A stretch of 64,000 nt of DNA from Chloridium humicola (Eukaryota > Ascomycota > Sordariomycetes > Chaetosphaeriales > Chaetosphaeriaceae): NCBI GenBank assembly GCA_027569505.1, contig JAPDFF010000090.1:1-64000 (forward strand). Direction: 5' to 3'. The notes beneath the pieces were generated by a model. The model was not told the origin of the DNA. It did no database searches and saw only the letters and a program-made list of their open reading frames with translations. The translations under genes and the position numbers were made by a program. Below, piece by piece: positions 33,401-44,642 of this stretch; position 1 is the first letter of the stretch; every line of letters starts with the position of its first letter.

Positions 33401-36400
33401 GGATCGATGGGACCTCGCAGTCGGCCAGGCCCAAGAAGGTACGCTCCGTGACGAACGGATTTGGCCGAGTCAGCGTCTGCGGCGTCTGGATGTCACAGTG
33501 AGAAGACAGGCCGAAGACGGCGGCCTGAGAGAGTTCTCTGAGGGCAGAAAAGCTGACAAATCTGTCGACGTGCGCGGGAAGCTTGGCCTTAAGCGAGCGG
33601 GTTGGCTCTCGCGGGTGGACGAGCACGGTGCCGGGGACGTGGAAGGCCGCGCTCGATGCCAGACTGATGACCTCCACACCGCGGCGGCTTGCGGTGTTTT
33701 TCAAAGCCCGAGCCAGGGACGGAGATGCGTCAAGTACTGCCACTCCACGGCCTTGCTGTAGATTTTGCAGCATTGCCTGGGCCAGCAGGGCATCGTACAA
33801 GGCGACCATCACCCGTTCCGCCTCTGACTCCTGCACGGGCATGGTCCAGGCTCTGTCAACTTCAACAACGGAGCTCTGGGAGTCTGAGAGAGCAACTAAA
33901 GGCTTCCCGTCCTCGTCTGCGCCGGCCACAACGAACAAACAGTCAGATGACGGGAGCTTCACAGCGCGAAGCATCGACTTGGCGACTCGGATCTTGACGG
34001 TATCAGGCCGAGTCTCCGCGGCCAGACGGTCAGAAGCTGGAAGAAGCGCGTACGATCCGGCGTCATCCGCACGAAGGGTCAGAGGAGTAACTTTAGAGTC
34101 GACCTCCGTCGTGACAGATCTGCGGGAGGAGTTGTAACGCGCGTTGCGTTCCTTGCTGAGCTTCAGCCGGGGAATGCACACCCGCCCATTGCCATCAAGG
34201 GCCAGGTCCGGCTCCGTTGTCCACAGGAGCGGGTTCTTCCCCATGCTCTGCTCCAAAGTCTCGGAGAACTCGAACCGAAGCACCGACTCCGCCAGGAGCC
34301 TGGCGCGGGCAGCGGCCGGGGTCTCAAAATCCAGGAACTGCAAGCGCAGATGCGACATTTCGCGCACCAATGTGCGTCCGACGCCAGGCACCATTGCCGA
34401 GTATGGATCCCGATCGCCGAGCCTGTGTCCTGCGGTTACCCACAAAATGTTTTTGGACTGCTGGAACACCTGCTGGAACCCAAGCAGGCGCTCTGGGGTC
34501 ATGCCGTTGAAGACGGGGGCATCAAGCTCGACCAGGGACAAAACTGTGCCCATGAGCGGCAGGTCCTGAGGTTTGAGGCCAGCCAGATTGGTGACGACAC
34601 GAGTCTTGTTGAAGTAGGGCAACAGAAGAGACTCGACCTCGGAGGCTAACTCGGCGTAGTGGCTCGTCTCGGGCCCGCTGAGGATGGTGAGGCTGGTATT
34701 GAACTGCGTCTGGGATGGAGCTGACGCTAGGGGCTGACGGATGAGACTGACCCGGTCGTCGACCGCCTGGGTAAGGATGACTGAGAGCGGGTTGATGGGG
34801 TCCCGAACAGTCACTTCGTCAGCACCGGAAAACCCGCTGTTTCGGAGTACACGGTCCCAGGCAGGGACGTCGACACATGGGCTAAGTTGACGGTCTTCCT
34901 CCTCTCCCAGCCACCAACCCGGGAGACTCCCGAAGATGAAGTTCAGCCTGAGCCGGTCATTGTCGGTAATCTCCAAAAGCAAAAGGTAACCGCCTGGCTT
35001 GACGAGCCGGCGCAGATTCCGGCAACTGTCCTCCAGGTTTCGGGTCGCGTGGACGACGAGGTTGGCAATGACCAGGTCAAATGTCTCCTCCTGGAATCCT
35101 TGCTCCACAACATCCTTCTCAAGGTCCAGCGTCTGGAACGTCATCTTGTGGGCGTACTTCTCAAAGGTCTCGCGGGCAGCGGGAAAGAAGCCGCTCGAGA
35201 TGTCGGTGTACATGTACGACTCAAACGTGTCGGCGAGCTCCTTCAGGAGAACCTTCGTGGCTCCGCCAGTTCCCGCGCCGACCTCGAGGACGTGCATGTG
35301 GGGGTGCCGATGGCTGACCTGGGCCGCCATCCGTGAGAGCTCCTCGAGGTAACGAGACATGCCCAGAGCTTCGATATAGAACCTGTCCAGCTTGTTGCCC
35401 TCGACCATGGCTTCCAGCATGTTGGTCTCGCCTCGGATAACCCTGGGGAAGCTCTCGCCGACGGCGTGCATCAACTTCAAATCGATGTTGTCTCTCTGAT
35501 TGGCAACTATTTCCAGAATCTGGTCGTGCGTGTCGCGTTTCCATGCTGATTGGACATGGGGCAAGATCCCTCTTTCGACCTTGCTGAACAAGTCGTCGAT
35601 GTATTGGTACAGACGGATCTGATGGACCGGCAGCTTGCTTCGCTCCTCACGCGGCACCAACTGATCAAGCTCTCGAAGATAGAAATATGCGACGCGATCA
35701 AGACCATCAAGCAGGTAGCGCTCTTGCTCGGCTTCGGCGCTCTCAAGTGCGATGTCGCCAGCGTAGGGGGTCAATGGGCCCCACACATACTCGCTGAAGA
35801 GATGGAGGTCTGTCTCCGGCGTTGGCGGATCAAGAGGCTTGGTATGTAGCCCCTGGAGCTGGATGAGGGTTGCCCCGTCCTCAGCGTAGATATCCACGTC
35901 TCCGCTGATGTCACTCAGCTCGGCACCACCGCCAAAGGGGACCGAGGACCGGAAGGGTGTTTGCGTAACCTGGGTGGCTTCGCACAGGGGGAAGTTCACC
36001 TGAATGCTGTCGATCCGGGTGGGAAGATGGGTGGTGCGAAGGCGCGTGTCGCCTGGAAAGCAGTAGGCCAACATGATGGACTGCACCGCCGCATCAAGCG
36101 CAGCAGGGTGGACGAGAAGCCTGCTGAATCCCTCTGTGGCCTCGGGCTGCATGATGTAGCCTGTGGCGCAGTCCATCTTCCGCGAGAGCCCGGTGAGAGC
36201 TCTGAATGGGCCTGTATACCCGAGCCCAAGATTGCCGACGGCTTCATAGAAGCGGTCTTCAGGGACGTCAAGCATGTGAAAGTCTGGCAGGTCCGGGCGA
36301 GGCGGCAGTGCAGCGGGGTCGGGCTTTCCGAGGGAGATGATCAGGTCTGCAGACGCCCTTTCGGTCATGGACACCGAGTCGCTTCTGCTTTCCGCCGCAA

Positions 36401-39400
36401 AGAAAGTGTACTTGGCCGTGATAGTGTTGGCTTCGGTGTCCCGGACGATGTTGGTAAGTGATGCCAAGGTCTCGACGCCGCCCATTTCTGGAATCATCAG
36501 TGCCTGGCCCACGACAAGGCCTTGCATCTTGACGACCAAGACCGGCTCATCACGGAAGAGCTCTCGCACTGCCTCAAACGCGGTAGCCATGTAGCCAGCC
36601 CCGGGGAAAATAGCTTGGTTTTGGACCTGGTGGTCCTTGAGCCACGGGACCTCCCTTGCGTTCAGATGGTTGCGCCATCGTGCTTCACTGGGGGTATTGT
36701 CCAAGACCCGCATCCCCAAAAGCTCGTGGGGCGTGGTCGGGAAACTCCTTAGCGCCCTCAAGACACGCGAGTCATGATAGTGGGAGGTCTGGTGGTCCCA
36801 ACGGTAGCGAGGAAGCTCCTTGACAAGTGTCTGGTTGGCGTGACCGGATAGGAATGCCTCGTACTTTGCGAAATCGACGGCTTTACGACCATTTGCCGCC
36901 CACAAAACGCCAAGACCTTCGGCGAGAGCCTCAGTTGCATCACGCTGCCGAAGCACGGTGCCAGCGTAAGGAACCTGCTCGCGAGTGGTCTCCTCAATGA
37001 CCTGGGTAGCAGGTCCTTTGAGCGCTGGGTGGGGGCCCAACTCAATGGCCTGGTCAAAGGGACCACGCTCGCGAAGCGCGGCCTCAAGAGCCTGGGAGAA
37101 GAGGACGGTTTGTCCCATGTTGTTGGCCCAATATGTGGACTTCAGGTCGTCTTCAATATTGGCAACATCGTCGCCATAAACGCTGGAGATCCAAGTACAA
37201 CTGGAGTCGTTTTCCAGCGTGGGGGAGATGTTGCAGGCGCGCAGGGAGTCTGTGTACGGCTCGAGACAGGGCCCCATATGGTGAGAGTGGTATGCCTTGT
37301 CTACCCGGAGCGCGCGGTGGAACTTGTCTTCTTCCTCAAAAATGATGGCTGCTTCTGCAATAGCGTCGGCATCACCGGAAATGGTGACACTCGACGACGA
37401 ATTGCTCGCGGCGACGGAGAGACGTCCCTTGAAGTCATCCAAAGAGCATAGACCCTGGGCGTCCTCCAGCGAGGTTCCGACGGCCATCATAGCGCCAGGC
37501 TGGCCGCTGGCGCCACGGCATCGATGAGTGTGGAAGCCACGATAGTAAGCTATCCGAATAGCCTCGGACGCGGTGATGACGCCAGCCGCATAGGCCGCGC
37601 CGATCTCACCTGAGGAGTGGCCAACTACCGCGTCAAATGTAACACCAGCCTCGCGGAGCACATCCACCAGCAGAATTTGTAATGCGGTGCACAATGGCTG
37701 GGATAGCTCTGCCTTGTCGATTTGGGATTCGCTCGCGGGCGCCAGCATCTGCTCCCGCAACGACCAGGACGGGCGGTCACCGAGTGGCAGCGTGGCAAGA
37801 CTCTCCTCTAGTGCGTCCAAGATGTGGGATACAGCCGCAGACCGCTCAATGAGCTCGGCGCCCATGCGTGGCCACTGCGCACCCTGGCCTGTAAAGATAC
37901 CCAGCGTCCGCGGTTTGGATGAAAGACTCCGAACAACCGGTGCGTCCGCCTTCTTCTTGTCGTCCATGCCATGCGCGCGGAGCTTGGCTACAAGACCATC
38001 GCGGGATGTAGAGGCAAAAACGGCGCGTTTTTGGTGTGTGGACCGGTGGCTGTGGAGGGTGTAACTGATGTCACCGAGGCTTAGTTTAGGAGAGGCCTCG
38101 ATGAAGTCGGCATGGGCAGCGATGGTCGCGGTCAGGGTCGTGTCAGATGCGGCAGAGAGGAGGAGGGGCGCAAATGAGAGTGAGGGAGCGGGAGGAAGCA
38201 GGTCCCGGGCCCTCTCGGGCGTGTACGCCTCAATAATTGCATGGGCGTTCTAAAACCAGATTGTTAGCTCCACGACCTGTTGACCTGACGAGCAGAGAAC
38301 GAGAAAGAGAGGGGGTCGGTCGGAGACACGGGGTTCAGGAAACACTGGTTGCTTACCGAGCCGCCAAAGCCAAAGCTATTGACAGAAGCACGCCTCACTC
38401 CCCCTTCGGGCACCTGCGGCCAATCCTGAAGCGCGGTTGGAATCTGCAAGTTCTGATAATGAGGCTTAACTTTTGGGCTGAGCCGATTGAAATGGAGGTT
38501 CGGCGGCACAATTCCGTTCTGCATAGCGAGGGACACCTTTAACAACGATGCTATGCCGGCAGTGCCTTCGGTATGGCCGAGGACCGTCTTGATGGACCCA
38601 ACAAGCAACTTATCGTCGCCGGGCCGGCGCCGGAAGCGGGTCTCGGGTCCGAAAAAGGCGGTGGCTATGGCCTCGGCCTCAACAGGGTCACCAGCTGGGG
38701 TTCCTGTGCCGTGGGCCTCGAAGAATTGAGGTCTGTCGGCAGGACGACTAAGATCAAGACCGGCCCGGCGGTATGTTTCGCGGATCAGAGCAGCCTGGGC
38801 GATGGGGCTCGGCATGGTGATACCTTGGGTCTTCCCGTCCTGGTTTGAGCCAGTCTCCCTGATAATACACTCGATGGGGTCGCCGTCGCGGATGGCATCT
38901 TTCAGCGGCTTCAGAACGACAGCGGCGAAGCCTTCGCCTCGCGCGTACCCATCGGCGGCCTCGTCCCACATCCTCGAAAGACCGCCAGGTGAGAGCATGT
39001 TCAGTTTGCTCTCAACCACGTACTGCGAAGGGCCGAGTAGCAGGTTGGCACCAGCAGCGACGGCGAGCGAGACCTCGCCAGTTCGCAAGCTTTGAACAGC
39101 CTGGTGAACTGCTATCAAACTCGAGGAGCATGCTGTGTCGATGGTGATTGACGGGCCATGCCAGTCAAAGACGTAGGAAATCCTGTTGGAGAGGATACTG
39201 CGAGCTGAACCAGGGCCGAAGTATGTCGGCAGGGTGTCCATGTCTTGTACCATCAGGTCGACAAAGTCGGCACTCATGTTTCCGACGAATACACCGGTTT
39301 GGGAGCCGCGGAGGTCTTCGAAGGGCAAGCCGGCCGACTCCAAGCTCTCGTAAACGGTCTCGAGGAGCAGGCGGTGTTGGGGATCCATAGCTAGGGCCTC

Positions 39401-39655
39401 GGCAGGTTTGATGCCGAAGAAGCCCGCGTCGAAGGCCTTGAAGTCGCCATCGAGGAAGTACGAATGCCGGACGTTGGTGGTTCCATGGTGTGCGCCGTCG
39501 GGATGATAGTAGCGGTCCGCGTTGAAGCGTTCCTTGGGGATCTCCCGCTTGAGATCAGGCGTGCTCCGGAGGACGTCCCACAGCTTGGACGGGGTGTCGG
39601 CACCGCCTGGGAAGCGGCATCCGCTGCCAATAACTGCGATAGGCTCTCGAGACAT
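27469..39655 (-). CDS. Hybrid PKS-NRPS, highly reducing, KS-AT-DH-cMeT-inactive ER-KR-ACP-C-A-T-R
   Basis: Exons: 39655-38357, 38249-32333 and 32267-27469, giving 4004 residues. KS: DTACSSS, EAHGTGTP and GHTEGT. AT: GHSSGE (Ser about 646). DH: His about 973 in DHQVQNQAIFPGAGY, Asp about 1152 in LDAAVQS. cMeT: LEVGAGTGGAT at about 1425. The stretch before KR lacks a nucleotide-binding motif, so the ER is inactive. KR: GLTGGLG at about 2121 and YAAAN. ACP Ser about 2436. C: HHINMDG at about 2712. A: YTSGSTGTPKG at about 3184 and NAYGPAEA. T: GGSS at about 3605. R: TGSTGFLG at about 3689 and YVAAK. It should make a methylated polyketide amide and release an amino aldehyde. The inner ATG 39655 (MSREPIAVIG) fits better than 39679. 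Amino acid choice is not predictable by eye. Confidence 0.96.
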
Positions 39656-41054
39656 GGTGAAGGGCAAGCTGAGATCCAAGTGTTGAAAGGGCGGTGACAG
39701 AAGTGGGTGTATCGAGGAGGGAGAAGAAACCGGTCGCCAGTAATGCTGAGGGTAGCCTCAAAGGTCATGTAGATGAGGTCTGAAGCCACCCGTACCTCTC
39801 TCCGACTCGCGTCGAGCAGGCAGACCCCTGGCTAGCTGATGCTGGCCCGCCGAGGCCCGAGACTGCTCGGTGTCTATGAAATCATGGGATGTCACTTTCG
39901 GCTACGGGTTCGAGGTGGTATGCTGAAAGGCGGGCCGGAGGGTCGGGCATACCGGGTACTGGTCAAAGTGCCAGGGGCTGAAGTCCTCGTCGTCGATCGC
40001 CGATCCGAGATGTCGGCGATTCCGGGCTCGCCATTCTCGTCAGCGGCCAACCAGCCCCAGTCCCAGTCACACTATGATGTCTCAGGAAGCCTGCCGCAGC
40101 CGAATCCAGACTCCAGAATCCAGATGTCGTGCTGGAGGGCGAAGCACTTCCGTACAGAACACGTCCAACCTGCCTATGACCAGTCGTTCTCAATCGCTTC
40201 ATGCTTCGGGAACATTTGGTATTTGCCATCACGTAGGAACGTAAGCCTTTGAGTCCAGTGGACACAAATCTGAATATTAAAACGCGTTGTATTGACAATC
40301 ATGTCGCCGAAGAAGTGGGTGTCTCATGGGCAGTGGATTCAGAATTCCAGTGTTGTGGGAGTTGCAATCCAGGATTGAAGTGCCAAGCAGCTGCCCACAG
40401 CTGCTAGAGCTGTCAGCCGCCTGCCTGCAGTGGTGAAAGCACAAGAGTACTATCCAAGCCACATCTTTTGTGGTGCCTGTGGCTTGCTGTACCCACCAAC
40501 AGACCCACTCAGCTCTCATCTGAATTGAGTTGCATCCAATGGCTTTGTTTGCATCCAACCTCCAGTTCGCAACCACCAAGGACATGATGAGAACAAACCC
40601 CACTCATCGACCTGGAAGTTCTCAACTTCTCACCATGCACGCCCCAACATGATGCTTACCATAAGAGATGGAATGTTTCCAGACTACCCAGATTTTCCGT
40701 CGTGGGTAGTAGAAACCCCTTTTCGTGTTCAATCCTAGGACCCAACCCGCGCCTCTCCATTTGCTACACCTTGCGTTGTGCAAGCCTGAGACGCTGAAAG
40801 GACGTGGCACTGCAGCTCTCCGGTTAGCAAAAGGGTTGTGGCACTATGGCTTAAGGGAATCAGATTTAGAGACTTTGGGACGTTCCATTCTAAACTGGCA
40901 AAGACCAACATGGGCATCACGGGGTCCACAGCCATGACATGACGGGCTTGTTGCTCAAGGGGAAGAATCAAGAGTGATGACTGTTTGGGGTGTTGATTCT
41001 AGGTTGGTACGCAAATTTACAATGCATCCTTTCAGATCATCTGGTTAGAACTGC
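39656..41054. other. 1.4-kb intergenic region upstream of the PKS-NRPS
   Basis: No supported gene. It contains the PKS-NRPS promoter on its left side and the 3' end of the enoyl reductase gene on its right. Frames seen are short and motif-free. Confidence 0.5.
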
Positions 41055-42213
41055 TCAGTTTGAGGATCCGAGACTGACAACCAGCTTCTCAGCAGACACC
41101 TCCTTCCGTTGCAACATACACAACCCCCTATCCATGGCCTCCAACCCGCCCTTCATGAGATGAATGGGATGTGGCTTGAACTTCTTCTCGTCAATCAGCC
41201 GCTGAATGCCCCGGTACCACTTGACACCCCACGCCCCCAACTCTGGCTCCGGAGGTCGTGTGTATCCGCCGCCGAGGTCGAACCCCTTTCCGACGATTGT
41301 AGGACCCAGCACAAGCTCTCGCCGCACCGTCTTTCTGTTGCACACGTCCTCCTGGAACTTCTCGAGACTGGCATACCGACCACCCGTCCGCCCGATGGCA
41401 TCCACGCAAATCGACATTGTCTTGACCTCACCAAACGGATCGACCGCGTACTTCAGGCAGTTGCGCGTGGCCTTCCTGATATCCTGCGCGCACGTCGGCG
41501 ATCTGTAGTCAAACACCTCGTCCGCCCCGTACGATTTCACCAGGTCAAAGTTCTTGGGCGAGCACGTCGTGATGCAACGATGGCCAAGCCTGCCCCCTGG
41601 TGTCAGCATCTTCCAACAGCACATACAGTGGGAGTGCTTACTCAACTTACATTTTGACCATCTGGATGCCCAGACCTCCGACGCAAGAGCTCCCTCCGTA
41701 TATTAACACGTCGAGGGGCTCCTTAGCCGGCTCCTCAAATGTGCCTGGCAGTTCGAGCACCTTGAACAGCGTCAACCCGATCGTGGCTATGCAGCACGGG
41801 CTCAGGCCAGCCGCCTCTTCGAAAGTCATCCAGTCGGGAATGCGCCACGTCCACACGCTGGCTGCTTTAGCATACTCGGAATGCGCCCCAGAGTCTCGAT
41901 CCGACGGGTTGGCACCGTGAATGGCTCCAAAAACGCGATCACCAATCTTCCAGGGCCCGCCATCCCGAATACTTTCAGCACCAAGAGCAACGACTGTGCC
42001 GGCAAAGTCACACCCGATGTAATGGCCTGGGTTGGGAAACGCGAGAGGCGTTTTGAAATCGCACGGATTGAGCGCAACCGCTGCCGTCTTGACGAGGATG
42101 TGTCCGGGTCCGAGTTCAGGGACGGGAATGTCGCGCGCGATGATGCGCGAGCCACGCTCGCCCTGGAGCAGAGCACCGTGCGTTTTGGGAATCTCGAGTC
42201 TTTCGGGTGTCAT
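41055..42213 (-). CDS. Trans-acting enoyl reductase for the PKS-NRPS (MDR family)
   Basis: Exons 42213-41651 and 41589-41055, joined by GTAAGT/GGCAG in phase 2, encode 365 residues. The N-terminal half has the GroES-like fold pattern of medium-chain reductases (GHILVKTAAVALNPCDFK, then YIGCDFAGTVVALG). The Rossmann part begins VLIYGGSSCVGGLGIQMVKM and continues ITTCSPKNFDLVKSYGADEVFDY. No zinc-binding cysteine set is present, as expected for quinone-oxidoreductase-like enoyl reductases. Homologues (LovC, CcsC, MycC types) dock on PKSs whose own ER is dead and reduce selected double bonds with NADPH. That fits the inactive ER of the adjacent synthase. It shares a 500-bp divergent promoter with the Diels-Alderase gene. 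Confidence 0.93.
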
Positions 42214-42712
42214 GGTCGGCTTGCGTTGGTCAGAAATGTGTTGGGTTTTTGGGCCTCGTTCTTGTTAATTTAGGGGCTGCGTTCTGGCCAGTTGAGCCTG
42301 GGCGGTCGAAACACCAGGTCTCTGGGCCCTCGTCGCCTATGTCCGCCAGCTTCCTTGGACTTTTGGTCCATTCGGTTGTGGATTCGGCCCCAAAAGCGCG
42401 CTGTTGGCACCAAGACGCTCGGAAACTCCAGCTCCAGACGAGTGAGTGTTGGGCCGAGACATTCCTGGGTCACCTAGGGGTCGGAGCTCCGAGTCGGGTT
42501 CGGCTTTCAAGCCATCATACTCTTCGGCCACCGCAATCCTTTTCTGCTGGCTTAGTAAGGAGAAGATGCTCTATCCTATGGCGCTTTGCTCATTAGCTCG
42601 CTGAACACTCTGGTTGAGTTGGAATCTCGCCGTTCTTTGACCTCGCTTGCCCGTTTCTAGCACAGGCCTGACCCCTATCCCACATCACTGCCTCCGGCCT
42701 GACACTGTCAAC
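42214..42712. promoter_or_regulatory. Divergent promoter region of the enoyl reductase and Diels-Alderase genes
   Basis: The 499 bp between two head-to-head starts must hold both promoters. Candidate regulator sites of Zn2Cys6 type (CGG/CCG triplets) include CGGTCG near 42302, ATTCGG near 42372 and TTCGGCC near 42384 and 42525. Single triplets are common in GC-rich DNA, so none can be called a site with confidence. Confidence 0.5.
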
Positions 42713-43975
42713 ATGAAAGGACGAGCAACCGCTGCTGTGCTCCTCTCACTGGCCTCCTTGGCAGCGAGCTGGGAATACAGCTGGCCAGAGGAATGGAACC
42801 AAGACTGGCCGGACAACGAGGAAGCATGGTCCAGCGAAGAATGCTCCGTGAGCACCATGGGCCAATTCGAGATGCAAAAGAGCCGGAAACCCGTCTATTT
42901 CTCCACGGACCCGCTGGATGACCCGGAGGCACCCAAAATCTTTCCCCTGAACTCAACAGGCAGCGAGCAGTACGAGTTCGACGGCGTCTCGGAGGACGGG
43001 CTCCTTGCCTTCTGCCTGGGCTTCTACCGCGACCCCAACTACGCCGTCCTCGGCACGGGCAACCTCCGGCTGTCGGCCGAGTTCTCACGTCCCGGCAACG
43101 CCACACGTTTCGTCCGCGTCGACTATGCCACCAGCTCTACCATCGAGAGTTGTCCCTGGGGCACTCGCGGCACCTGGAAGGGCGACGACTTCAGCTACAC
43201 TTTTGAGATCTCGCGCGACATGAAGCTAGCCCGCATCGGCATGACCGCCCCCGATCTGAAGGGATCACTGGTCATGAAATCGCTCATGCCCGCCCGCTAT
43301 CCGGACGGCTCGACCTACCCGAACAAGAACGCCTACACTGATGTGGTGCCCTACTACCGCTGGGTCGAACCGATTCCTGTGGCCAACACCCATGTGGATC
43401 TCGAGATTGAGGGCAAGCCGTACAAGTGGAGCGGCATCGCTGGCCACGAGCGGCTGTGGACTGCCTTCAACTGGTTCACCTGTCTGCAGGCCCTGACTGC
43501 CATCCGTGTCCGGGCAGGCCCTTTCGCCGCCACGCACATCAACTGGGTGTCGGCGATTGACAAGGGGCGGCAGACGCCGACCACGGTGTTGGCCAAGGAC
43601 GGTGAGGTCATCTTCTCGTCCACACTCCACGAGGAGTCGACCACGGAGGACTACGCCATCTTCACCAAGACGTACGACGGCCGCGTCAGGGGCAACCTCA
43701 AGGACAAGGCCACGGGCTACGACCTGATCATGGTCTCACCGAGCAGACAAAAGCAGTGGAGTTTCAGCATCCTGAACGAGGGCATCGGGTTTGAGTACAT
43801 GCTTGGCGAGGGCGTCGGCGGGACCGGGTTTTCGGGCAAGGCGTTTGGTGGCTCCATCGGGCTCAAGCAGTACTTTGGTCCGGCGTTTGCGGAGACACTT
43901 GAGTTTCCGAAGAAGTCGTACCTGTTCAAGTCGAACTATGTTGATCCTGTTCCTGAAGAGAAGGGAGAGCTCTAA
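42713..43975 (+). CDS. Lipocalin-type intramolecular Diels-Alderase homologue (CcsF/MycB/Fsa2 family), secretory signal
   Basis: Single exon from ATG 42713, 420 residues; the longer in-frame start at 42647 would bury the signal peptide. The N-terminus MKGRATAAVLLSLASLAAS is a cleavable signal or anchor. The body is beta-rich with the pattern of the CrtC/hydroxyneurosporene-synthase-like family: an N-terminal half (DGLLAFCLGFYRDPNYAVLG, TIESCPWGTRGTWKGDDFSY), a middle WVEPIPVANTHVDLEIEGK with GHERLW, and a C-terminal lipocalin half ending in FGGSIGLKQYFGPAFAETLE. Characterised members (MycB, Fsa2, CghA, PyiF, CcsF) catalyse [4+2] cyclisation of PKS-NRPS products to decalins or cytochalasan macrocycles. 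Position beside a PKS-NRPS and trans-ER supports the same role here. Confidence 0.85.
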   Translation: MKGRATAAVLLSLASLAASWEYSWPEEWNQDWPDNEEAWSSEECSVSTMGQFEMQKSRKPVYFSTDPLDDPEAPKIFPLNSTGSEQYEFDGVSEDGLLAFCLGFYRDPNYAVLGTGNLRLSAEFSRPGNATRFVRVDYATSSTIESCPWGTRGTWKGDDFSYTFEISRDMKLARIGMTAPDLKGSLVMKSLMPARYPDGSTYPNKNAYTDVVPYYRWVEPIPVANTHVDLEIEGKPYKWSGIAGHERLWTAFNWFTCLQALTAIRVRAGPFAATHINWVSAIDKGRQTPTTVLAKDGEVIFSSTLHEESTTEDYAIFTKTYDGRVRGNLKDKATGYDLIMVSPSRQKQWSFSILNEGIGFEYMLGEGVGGTGFSGKAFGGSIGLKQYFGPAFAETLEFPKKSYLFKSNYVDPVPEEKGEL

Positions 43976-44339
43976 GGTCAACTATTTTGCAGCTCAGATA
44001 CTACTAGTACAGTCAGTGTATCGTCAAGCCACTTCAACTTTACGTAGCACGTACTGTTCAGTGCTTAAGCGTGATTTGAAGGCCAGATTTAGACCAACAT
44101 TGAACAGGTAGTTATTGGACTTCATTTGCCACCAAAATCCGACTGAACTCCGACTTGAGTTGCGGAAGTACTGGTCTTGAAGCTCACCGAAGGCTTCAAA
44201 TTTCAACATCCTCTATCTAGAGGGGCTCGCCAGAGGACCTGCTTACTTGGGGCTTTGAAAATCTATGCTGTAAGTACTGCTAAAACGTGTCATTCTCAAT
44301 ATTCGGCCCCTAACATAATGACTTTGAGTCGTTCTATTT

Positions 44340-44542
44340 GTCGAACCGCAGGGTGCATCAAGCCACCGCTGAGTTGGCGCATATCTACCCCTCACTTCGA
44401 TCTGTGTGTCCTAGCCAGAAACACAGTTTTTCCTGAATCAATCAACAACATCAGAAACAGCTGAACAACCCTTTGAGTTCCATCCTGGTGGTGATATTTG
44501 GTGCTGAATCAATTGCTTCATTCCCCGCGCAGTGGTGCGACA
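44340..44542 (+). repeat. Dispersed repeat, copy 2, inside the biosynthetic cluster
   Basis: Matches the reverse complement of 12278-12476 along its whole length and shares its core with 55106-55268. It sits in the gap between the Diels-Alderase and P450 3' ends, so it is unlikely to disturb a gene. The core around TGATATTTGGTGCTGAATC is identical in all three copies. Confidence 0.85.
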
Positions 44543-44642
44543 CTATTCACTGCCAAGGACTTTGAAGACATAGTCATCACTTTCATCCACCTTCCGTAAC
44601 CCCTCAGTCACGCACCAACCCACGCCCTATTCCCACCCCTCC

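Noticed and set aside
32268..38356. PKS-NRPS read as three separate proteins
   Set aside because: The gaps at 38250-38356 and 32268-32332 are standard introns with matching phases; joining them gives one 4004-residue synthase of normal domain order.
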